A DNA stretch of 64,000 nt from Saturnia japonica (taxonomy: Eukaryota; Arthropoda; Insecta; Lepidoptera; Saturniidae): contig CM065321.1 in assembly GCA_033032175.1 (NCBI GenBank), positions 5,044,501 to 5,108,500 on the forward strand, in the 5' to 3' direction. The notes under the pieces were generated by a model. It saw only the letters and a list, made by a program, of their open reading frames with translations. It had not been told where the DNA came from and ran no database searches. Position numbers and translations under genes: made by a program. Of the stretch, positions 47,001 to 59,000 are shown one piece after another (the first letter of the stretch is position 1; each line of letters starts with the position of its first letter).

Positions 47001-50000
47001 CCTACTTTGGTATTTCCGGACAATACTAGCGTCGAGAAGTACCGCCCTCTATCGGATAATATAGTAAAAGAAACCTTTGATAGAAGTCGCCGATTAAATA
47101 ACTATTGTGGAAATGTCCTAAATGCATAAGATAGATATTTAAACCACTTTAAAATTAAAAGGTTGAAATAATAGCATTATTCGGAAACAAAGTTCATTAT
47201 TCTATGCAATAAGTAAAACTTTATTTGAGTCCTGCTTTTAGCGCGGACTATATAAAGAATAATTTTTGTTAATCATAATTAGCGTTGTAAAACTCATTTG
47301 GAGCTATGTATTATAAAATTCTACTATATATAAACGTTTATTTGGAGTTTTAAGATATATTTGAGAAATTACTTTGTATTAATTTCACATAATTGTTATA
47401 AACAGAGTACTTATTATAATATAATTGTTATGTAAGTTGCAGATAGGTAAAAAGCAAAAGCTGTTGATTTGGAAATAATGGTGCAATTCCGTTCTGTAGT
47501 TCTGTTGTACACTTATGTATAGAGATTGAGAGAAAAATTAATCCTTTTAGCAAAAACCCTGGCCTTGGCTCCGACATACATTTGCACCAGATACAACTTT
47601 CTGCCTAGCCTATTCCAATAATCAAACCATCGACCCCTTTAGACTAACTAAATACAAAAACTTGTATCTCTGTTAACACTAACAGCCGATATACAAGTCC
47701 ATTAATCACGTGATGTTTTTAGCAACTTTTTAACTCTCCTCCCAAATTCTTTTTGTGATATTTGCTGAGGTTTTAGTTAGACTAACCCCCACCCCAATAC
47801 CCAAAATCACGTGTATTTTTGGTAAAAAGTATTTTAAAAATTGTCAGAATATTATCTTTAAATACAGGTATAATTTAATTTAGTTCTGGAAAATTAACTG
47901 GCATTAAAATAATAAATGAAAAGGGTAATCATGTGAAAAACATAATATAGGTATGTATTTACATTGGTATTGAATAATCATACGTAACGGACATTGTCGT
48001 CGGACCAGGGATTAGTGAGACTTTTTTCAAGATTAACATGTAGATAAGCATCTTGCAAGTCAGCTGTTGGTAGTGTGCTTTGTTGAAGATTAACGTAGGT
48101 TTCATCGAGCCACTCAGAGTCATCATTTTCGCGCAATACGAAGAGAATCCCTTTCGATCCAGCGATCAATCGATCGTAGCGTCAGGATGCATAAAGGACA
48201 AACAATGTGCACCTCTGGACTATTATAGCTCGGATCATTAGGTTGCTTGCGAAATGAATTTACATTCTTCTTTGTTAAGAAATACAGTCCACACCGCTGG
48301 CAGAAATCGCGCGCGCGTTCAACGAAAAAATAAATACACGTGATATCTCACTACACCCCTCCTCGCCCTTATCATATTTAGTAATTTTTTCGAACTCCCT
48401 CCCTCACCCCTTTCGAGCCTCACGTGATTAATGGACGATACTCAAGTTGTTTGCAGATGACAAGCTCAAATTCGCGTAGAATAATAACTAAAATCCGATA
48501 GAAAGCGAAAAACGTTGTGGCCGTAGGTACATTGTAAACTGAATTATAGGGGATGTCGCATGATTGGCAATTAATATACTAAACCTATATTTGTGATCAA
48601 ATTGTCGTACCTACTATAAACTTCGAGGTCAATTGAAAAGAATGATACGTTTTCAAAGGTCGCGTATGAGATCTATCAACGTAAATCAACAGTCAACAGC
48701 ATAGTGTCTTTCGATTTAGTAGATCTATTTAAAAAGACAACAGTAACTTCGATGGATGCTCATTTCATAACGGACATTATTAATATTATCACTGTCCTGT
48801 ACACAGTGCAACGGCGAGCCTAGGTTAGCGCGAAAGTGACTTTATAGTGCGGTCGCTCTAGAAGGCGCCAGATAGCAAAAGGTGTCAAAATGTCAAATAT
48901 AAAAAAACTATTTCGAGAAAAAAATATAACGTTAAATTAAGATAGAACGAATGTGATGTCATGTTTTCTTTCAATTCTATTAATAATAAAAGTAGCCTAT
49001 GTTACTCTATATGACATCAGCTATCCGTCAGTGAAAGTCCTGTCAAAATCGGTCCAACCGTTTCGGAGATTACCCGGAACAAAAAGACAGACAAACAAAA
49101 ATTTAAAAAATGGCGTTTTTGTAATAAGTATCGTATATATTTTCATATGCATTTAGTGAAAAGCTGTTATTTTGACATTAAAAACAGACACTTCAATATT
49201 AATAATTATGTAAAGATCGCTTAATCGTATATATGTTTAAGTGAACGTTACTTAGGGTTTCATAAAATATAAAATCCATGAATATTTCACTGAGTATAAT
49301 GTTACACCAAAAGTTGTATAATCTGATTACATGCGAGCGCGTCCCCGGCCAGCTGGACTAACACTAGTTAAACATTACAAATTGTGCCGTGCCGGTGGTT
49401 AGTGCTGATAGTACCTTTTGTTCCATCCTGTCGCTACAATTGTATAGATACGAAAGGGCGTCGAAAGTCAATCTCGCTCTACCTTGATTGAGGGGTAGGG
49501 CTGGCGGTGCCTATACTTATAATTAAATGAAGCGTCAAAGCAGAATAAAAGCTTCACTTACCATTACAGCACTCCCATAACACCAAACTAAGTGAATAAA
49601 CATCACTTCTCGAACAGGCATACACTATAGAATTTTCATTCGGCATGAATAGTTCAGGAGCCTGCCATTGATAAAGTTCTGCATTCTTGTATGCATGGTA
49701 TGGCTTTGGAACAGCATTCGATAATAAATATACTTCTGAGGAATTCTGAGATATTAAGGGCTTACAGTCAGCTGTACCGGATTCACGCGTTCCTTAAAAA
49801 AATATTGATATGAAAATAATCGTTTTACGCAATAAAGAATGTGAAAAAAGTTCTAAAAGGGTCAACATCACGCGGTGTTCCCAGGCGGTCACCCATCCAA
49901 GTACTGACCGCGCCCGACGTTGCTTAACTTCGGTGATCGGACGAGAACCGGTGTTTTCAACGTGGTATGGACGTTGGCGATAGCTTATTTATATTTATAT

Positions 50001-53000
50001 GTCTTTATCAAATGTGTGACGTCACATAATATAAAATAAATTGTAAAAAACCAGATTAAAAAGCCAACATCACGCGGTGTTCCCAGGCGGTCACCCATCC
50101 AAGTACTGACCGCGCCCGACGTTGCTTAACTTCGGTGATCGGACGAGAACCGGTGTTTTCAACGTGGTATGGACGTTGGCGATAGTTTATTTATATTTGT
50201 ATGTCTCTATCAGATGTGTGATGTCACAAAACATAAAATAATTAAAATCAATAAAGAACAAAAAGCCAACGTCACGCGGTGTTCCCAGGCGGTCACCCAT
50301 CCAAGTACTGACCGCGCCCGACGTTGCTTAACTTCGGTGATCGGACGAGAACCGGTGTTTTCAACGTGGTATGGACGTTGGCGATAGCTCATTTATATCT
50401 ATGTGTCTTTATCAAATGTGTGACGTCACATAATATAAAATAAATTGTAAGAAAAAAGATCAAAAAGCCAACGTCACGCGGTGTTCCCAGGCGGTCACCC
50501 ATCCAAGTACTGACCGCGCCCGACGTTGCTTAACTTCGGTGATCGGACGAGAACCGGTGTTTTCAACGTGGTATGGACGTTGGCGGTAGCTTATTTATAT
50601 TTATATGTCTTTATCAAATGTGTGACGTCACATAATATAAAATAAATTGTAAGAAAAAAGATCAAAAAGCCAACGTCACGCGGTGTTCCCAGGCGGTCAC
50701 CCATCCAAGTACTGACCGCGCCCGACGTTGCTTAACTTCGGTGATCGGACGAGAACCGGTGTTTTCAACGTGGTATGGACGTTGGCGGTAGCTTATTTAT
50801 ATTTATATGTCTTTATCAAATGTGTGACGTCACATAATATAAAATAAATTGTAAAAAAACAGATTAAAAAGCCAACGTCACGCGGTGTTCCCAGGCGGTC
50901 ACCCATCCAAGTACTGACCGCGCCCGACGTTGGTTAACTTCGGTGATCGGACGAAAACCGGTGTTTTCAACGTGATATGGACGTTGGCGGTGGCTTATTT
51001 ATATGTTTTTATCAAATGTGTGACGTCACATAATATAAAATAAATTGTAAGAAAAAAGATCAAAAAGCCAACGTCACGCGGTGTTCCCAGGCGGTCACCC
51101 ATCCAAGTACTGACCGCGCCCGACGTTGCTTAACTTCGGTGATCGGACGAGAACCGGTGTTTTCAACGTGGTATGGACGTTGGCGATAGCTTATTTATAT
51201 CTATGTGTCTTTATCAAATGTGTGACGTCACATAATATAAAATAAATTGTAAGAAAAAAGATCAAAAAGCTAACGTCACGCGGTGTTCCCAGGCGGTCAC
51301 CCATCCAAGTACTGACCGCGCCCGACGTTGCTTAACTTCGGTGATCGGACGAGAACCGGTGTTTTCAACGTGGTATGGACGTTGGCGATAGCTTATTTAT
51401 ATATCTGTGTCTTTATCAAATGTGTGACGTCACATAATATAAAATAAATTGTAAGAAAAAAGATCAAAAAGCCAACGTCACGCGGTGTTCCCAGGCGGTC
51501 ACCCATCCAAGTACTGACCGCGCCCGACGTTGCTTAACTTCGGTGATCGGACGAAAACCGAGGTTTTAACGTGGTATGGACGTTGGCGATAGCTTATTTA
51601 AATCTAATCAGATGTGTGACGTAACGTAAAACGTAACATACCATGAAATAATTTGTATACTGTAAATTACTATTTATGTTAGGAAATAATGAAGTGCCAG
51701 GTTAATTTGTAGAAATTATCATTGCTATGTAATTTTACAATAACGTTAAATAAATGAGTAATATGATTGCAACATACATGCGGGTTTCTTGAATACAAAA
51801 CTGTGTACATATAAACATTACAAAATTTGTTCAGCCGCGATAAGGTAAGGTTTCGTAACCTTTGGTCCTCGAGGCATACTCGTCGTTGATATGGATTATT
51901 AACACAATAGGTTCTATTGATTATTTACTGTCTCACAAATAAAGACTACCGGTATCTTATTGTTCGAAGGCGTAATTTTTCGGGAATAATTGATTTACGT
52001 TGCAAAAAAAATACCTTAAAAGAATTTGGATAGAGTCCAAAATACGACGGCTAAAACTGAATATAGGAAATCTATTAATAACAGCTAGACAAAATTAAAA
52101 ATATTCTCTAGTTTACGCCCTAAGAAGGCACTTGATGACTGTCGAGAAGTAGGGGACAGAGAAATTTACCTTTGGAGATTTCTCTCTACTTGGAGTAGCT
52201 CGACTGGTGAATACCCTCCACTCTACAGAAGATGGCAACCAAACGACCATGTGTTGTGTTCCTGCGGTGAGCAGGATTTCCAGAGCTCCTTGGAGTAGGG
52301 GAGTTAAAGGTCGGCAACGTACTAGTGATACCTATGGTATTACAAGCGTCCATAGGCTACGGTAGTCGCTTACCATCAGGCGGGCCGTATGCTTGTTAGC
52401 CACATTTGTAGTAAAAAAAAATTGTTATAAATACAAACCTTCTATATTAACATAGTTTGGCTCATCAGCATACACTTCGTATCCTTTTCTCTCTCCTTCT
52501 GTGACAGCTAGTTTTGTGCAGGGTCCTACGTCTGCTAGCTTAGCGGCATCGTGGCTAGTAACCATGATGCTAGCGCTGTTCAATCCAGTGTGCACGTAGC
52601 CTTGCATCCTCAGGAATACAAGCGCGTTGGCGATATCCAACGCGTATTGCACTGACGTTTGGGCGCTCATTATGCGGCCCTGAACAGTTTGATAACAATT
52701 TACATTTGTACATAAATCCTTAGGTTAATGTAATCTATTTAAATTAGTGTTACATTTTTTACCTCAATCCATTTTGCAAACACGTCATAAAAATCACCGA
52801 AGTTTTAATTGAATCGAAAAATAATATGATTAAATGTATCTAAATATTTATGTATAAAAATCACTAAACGTAATAAGTCAATATTAATAAATCTGTAGTT
52901 CTGTCTGTATGTGTATAATCCTCTTTAATCAAGACCATTGTTGCCATTATCAAGTGAATATAGTGTCCGGTCCTATGACGATTTCAGTACCTATCCTATC

Positions 53001-56000
53001 AAGATGGTGGCTCCCTCCTTAGAACTTTGAGTTTTTGTGGGATCCCAAAATGCATGGTCTTAGTTTATATATATATATATATATAATCCACTTCACTTAT
53101 GCACAGAAACCAAACTATATCACGCAAAACGCCACCAATATTACATAACATAGGGTCAAAAACCTAAGTTAATGAATTAAAAACAGAAACCACAACATGT
53201 CACTTCAAGATCCCGCAAAAACTCTGTATGTGTATCTGTTTCCAAAATTTCAGACATCTATTAGGTATAAAGACCACTGATCACGAATATGATATAAGTT
53301 TTTTTGTATCTATCTGTCTGTTTGTATGTATTACAGATTTGACACAAAAACGGCTTGACAGATTTATGTTAAATTTTGTACACGAGAAGTTTGTCATTCC
53401 TCGATTGATAGGTTATAAGAATTGTCAAAATACTATTTGAAAAAGTAAAAAAAAAAAAATTTCATTATTTCCTCCTCTCTTAGTAATTATCGAAAGTATT
53501 TTTAGAAACTATAATAAAATATTATTAGTAGAAATAAAATTACGAGCTGAAAAAAATTACTGCGTAAAAAGCGCATGCGGAGACGCACGGAGGAAGGAAA
53601 AAAAAACAGTTCATATAAAATGTCATTGGTTAGTATAATATAATAGTTGTCCCTTTTTTATTATGGCTTTCTGCTTATGTAGGCAATTTGGCCAATATCA
53701 AGTGAGACAAATACACGTTTTAGAATTTAGTTGCCCAATGTTCGGTGTACTGTAGAATAACCTAAAGACAAAATACATAATGACACAATACTAAATGGTC
53801 ACAAAACACATAATATTTTGTTATGGGATCTGCAGGGATAATATAAAATTATATAAATTGAAAGCTTAACTATATCTAATCATGAACAGAGTTGTCCCTT
53901 TCAAATGAATTAAATGTACTTAACAGAGAAACCACCGAAATATTATTTAAAAGTATTATAATAGCAAACCAAAACCATCTGCCACATGCATTATCGTTGC
54001 GTGCCATTTATTTTATTTAAACACCTTTGTTTACATCAGGTGCTGAAAAATTATTTTAGTTTTTTTAAAGTTCTAATTAAAAATTAAATTTTAATGAGTT
54101 TAAAACACTTAACAGTTTATCTAATTGCATTATCCAATAGTTTTCACTGAAATCAGTTTCGTTAGATGTGGTGCCGAAACCACAACCGAATAGAACAAAT
54201 TAAATGTTCTGAATGGATAAATAAAGGGACACAATTTCACACACGGCCATTTCATTGCAAACTAAGCAAAGCTTGTATAATGGTAACTTAACGGCTAATA
54301 TACTTATATAGATATTTAACACCCAGACACACAACTGACAAATATGTTATGTATGCCCCACGGCTTTCTCCATGTTATATTTTTAAACAACCAACTTTCC
54401 ACCGCGACGCCGCGCCGCCAACGCACACGGTCGGCCTTGTTGTAGCCTATCGTTGTTGCCAGCTACTTGCCTTCAGCTTGCCAGATTGCTTGACGTTCGT
54501 GATTACTGCTCCACTCCTTAAAATTGTAGCATGAATTTATATAGCCAACCTTCTTCAATAAATAGGTTACAAATAGCAAAAATATTTTTTCTAATTTGAC
54601 GGTACTTCCAGAGATTAGCGCGTTGAGACAATCAATCTCCTGAACTTTATAAATATTATAATAGTATGTAATGTTAATATTATTATTAATAGTATTAATG
54701 ATTATTTAAAAAATACAATATATACCTGGATATGTATTATACCGAACAATGAATCCACGCATCGCTCACAAATCATATGTATGTTGTTGTGAGCGTCTGG
54801 ATACAGGCCCATTAGTAGTATTATGTTGGGATGACGACATTTTCTGTAATAATTTTTTTTTTTATTGGCCACCATAAATTTTATATCAGAAGTCTAAAAG
54901 GAAAAAGGAAACAAAAAATCTCGACTGCAAAAAAGAAACGACTAAAATATATATGTATATATGACTGTTTTAGCTAAAACTAACAAAATATTGCCTATTA
55001 TTTAAAATAATATAAAACAAAAACGTTTCCTCAACGATTTTGAATCATACTCCAAAACTTCGATTATAATTTACCACCATTTTTATGACTCACAACAGAT
55101 GGCATAATGATAGGATATAAAGCCGAGGATAAACAGTATAAAGTATCCCATCGTTGTATTACGAGATGGCGCTTAAAACAAAAGTCAATGGTAATTTTAT
55201 TTTATAAAGTGGTGTTTGAGGAAACAGTAATTCTTATTTTAATATCAGCTGAGACTCTGGTATTAGATACCATTGACTATAATTAAATATTCACTCGTCT
55301 CGGAAATAACTGTCTGTATGTCAGTTATCTTGTCATGGGCATGAATATTAATATTATAAATAAGCAACTCAAATTTAAGCTACTATTTTGCAAAATAACT
55401 AACATCCAAATTGCAGGTAGAAGCTAGTATCCATATTATTTTTTGTATCATGATGCGGACGGTGGCAAGAGTGCAGTCTGCCTAATGGTAAGCGGATATG
55501 GACGCTTGTAATATCGGAAGCATTACCTACATGTGCATTGACGGCCCTTTAAAAACATGTTCACTCCCCTCATGAAGAACCTCATATTACCACTCCCATC
55601 AATATATAGAGTACCAAAGACCAGTCAAATAAATACTATATACACGAAAAAGACCTTATTTGTTAACTTTGCATGGTTAAACCGTTCAAAGTTTTATTAA
55701 AATTTGTTGTTGAGATAGCTTGAACATCCGGAATGGATGTTTGGACGTGGACTTTTTGTTGCAACTACTGACGCATAGGATCACCGTACATATAGAAAAG
55801 GGTAAACCGTAATGGAATGTTAACTAGATTCACGCTTTCAAACTGATCTAGTTCTAAGGCATACCGGTTTTCTCAAACATTTTTAATGGTTACAGCTCAT
55901 AATTATTTTAAAAAGCAAAATGCATTAGGTCGGGATTCAAATATATGACCTGCGGATTGCACGCAGGGGCACCTCCTACTAGGCCATAGTGGTATTACAG

Positions 56001-59000
56001 AGACTAGGTAAAACAAGAAGACAGACAATAGCCATACAAAAAAATCCGACATGAATGATCAAAATCTATTACTATGACAATTACAATGATCTATTAAAAT
56101 CAATAAAATTTAAGTGTCTGTTTGCAATGTCAAAATAGCAACTTTTTACTAAATACTTATGAAAGTATATACGATACCTACAACAAAAAACCGATTTTTA
56201 AAATATTTATTTGTCTGTTTGTTTGTTCTGGGTAATCTCCGAAACGGTTGGACCGATTTTAACGGGACTTTCACTGGCAGATAGCTTGATTTTTAGCAGT
56301 ATCTTAGGCTACTTTTATTTTAGAAAATGAATGAGTGTGTCGTAGGTACAATAAATAACTGGTAATGGTGAATTGATCCAGGCGCTTAAATGGCTTAATA
56401 TGTGTAAAAAAAAAGATATATCAAATTAATACATTATAAAAAGAACTACAAAAAAAGTCAGCACCAGCATATGTCTATCTTCTAAGGAACAGCCACAATA
56501 AACATTTTTGCCTTTAGAATAACCGGGAGATCAAGTAGCACGATCGACAGCATTCTATAATTCAAGCAAATTAATTAATTGAAGAATTGTTTTTTTTTTT
56601 TTTGACCAAAAAGATTTGATTTGATGGATGGATTTGATGCTGTGAAGGGTTGGGGGAGGGTGGGGAGGAGAGGTAATCTATCCCACTTTGAAGGAAAAGT
56701 GCGGAAATAAATTTTAAAAATTCAATTTCTCAAAAACTATTTATTTCCGCTGTGTGAAAATTTATATCTAGCCTAATTATAGTGATCTAACTGTAAAAAA
56801 AGTTTGTAGTCTGAACTCGACCGTAGCGATTCTAAAACTGAGCCATCGGATTCATAGCACTAAATTGATTTAGTTAATTGTTATTTCAACCTAGAAAGAA
56901 AATCGAGATTCGATTTTTTTGTTTTGATAAGAACTATAAAATTATGAACAAATTTTCCAGTCTTTTGAGCATAATTGATAGACAAAAATTCAAACATCTC
57001 CACAGATGTTCTTGTTCTTTCCAGTACGCAATAACTCGAGCACAACGTCACCTATCACGTTCAAGATAGCATAAAACTCGTCACCATAAAAAATCTTAGA
57101 TTTATCGATTTTAAAAATTATATTTTGAAGAATATCTACATGTTCTAGCAAAACATGTAAAAATCACAAATCTTGCATGTATTGTACTTGTACAAAAAGT
57201 CGAAAGGTTAATTAACAGCAGCAACGTTGCATTAGTCGCGTACCTACATTGAAGCACCAGCTGACAGCAACGTAATTATTAAAAATAATTTGGCAAAATT
57301 GGAAATAGCGCCATCTTGCGTCCTAAAACGTACAGAGTTACATGTTATGTATGGCTATTGTCAGTATTCTTGTTTTGTTATTATTAAAATAACATAAAAG
57401 AAACATTATAATAAGATAAGACAATGAAGAAAAGAACAACGGGTGAAACATGAAAGTGGAGCCGATTCGCATATATTCTTCTCATTTTTTTTGGTGATTT
57501 TTAGCCATCATCAACATTCACGAACGCGCGAACAAACGCGAATATGAATAGACACCACACTTGTATTTAGCTCATTAATAATTGTGCGTTAAAATTACTG
57601 TGATTTAGTCTAACGAACTAGAATTGACGTTTCTGGGTTACATTCAAAATTAACTAACTATGAGAGTTTTTGTAAAAAATAGTTTACTGAGAACCAACCA
57701 CGAAATACTGGATTCGTGAATCCAGGACAGTTCGCGCTACGCTCAAAACTCAAGCGTGAAGTGTAGAGCAGGCATTATGAATAGTTGATATTACTTGGTG
57801 ACGGAATACAATTTGCTTTCAGAACAACATCTACTGAAAAGAAATTTCGGTAACTCATTAACTGTAGTATAATTACCTAAACCATTAAAAGCGGTTACAT
57901 AAACGAAAAAATCGCTCACCGCAAGATATTGATCTCGGTATTCCGTTTCGTCTTGACATGTTCGGCTGTGACGCCGGCCAGCTTCTTTATCTGCACGGGC
58001 ACCAAGCCCCACTTGCCGTTGTTCCACAGCCTGCTTTTATCCATATTTACGTCGAGGTTCCGAGCGCTGGCTATCGGCAATCCGTACGTGCTTGCTTCAC
58101 TCTAAAAGTTTACGTTTTTTAATTTATACTTCTTTTCGAGTGGTTAGTACAGGCTATAAAGGATAGTAAGGAAGTGCGACATGATGAAGTTAGCCATTGA
58201 ATGATAATAATGTAAATTCATTTTACAGGTGATTTTTATTGTGTAAAAAAAGTTGGCCGTCACGGGACACACGGCAGATGTGAAACATCTTAAATATTGA
58301 ATATAAAAAAAATTGTGTGTCAGCTCAAACGCTCGACTGGAGTTTACTCATTAAGTACGATTGTGTTTGAATAGCACAATAGACAAAGAGGTGATATTGG
58401 TCTGACTGACTGACTGTATCTGTACCTATGTTCCTGTACCTGTCTGTACCTGTACCTGATAAATAAATATACCGGGTGATCCCGAATTCCCGAAACACGA
58501 CAAACCAAAAGAAAGCCACTGTGAAGATGTTTATTTTATTACTATGTGTATCTTGATCGTGATCCCTACCAACCGCTTTTAATCTATCCAAGTTTCAACA
58601 TGAAACGTTGAAATTATCCAGTCCGTCTATTAAAATAACGAAACCGGCACCACACCGCCAACATGTTGGACCAAAGCGTCGCCACGCCAAATACTCCAAC
58701 ATTGGATTCAACCATCGATCTGACCCGCCGCATTAGATATTTCACATTAAAAATATTTGCTTTGTAAAAACGTGTGCGGTGCCGTGTATAGTATTACCAA
58801 ACATAATACGCTAAGAGTCATGGACCAAGACAAAATGGTTGCACAAATCATACCAAAATGCGATGCACTTAAGAAAGGTCTAATAAACTTGTCACTGTCG
58901 GTAACGAATCATATGGAACGTTGGGTAGTTCTCCTAAACCGGGTGTATAGATTTCAGTACAACGATTAGATTAAACCATATCTTCATATTATATCACTCT

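Noticed and set aside
49861..51587. CRISPR-like appearance: regular 118-bp repeats with 84-bp spacers
   Set aside because: Spacers are homologous to each other, the repeat is 5S rRNA, and the genome is eukaryotic.
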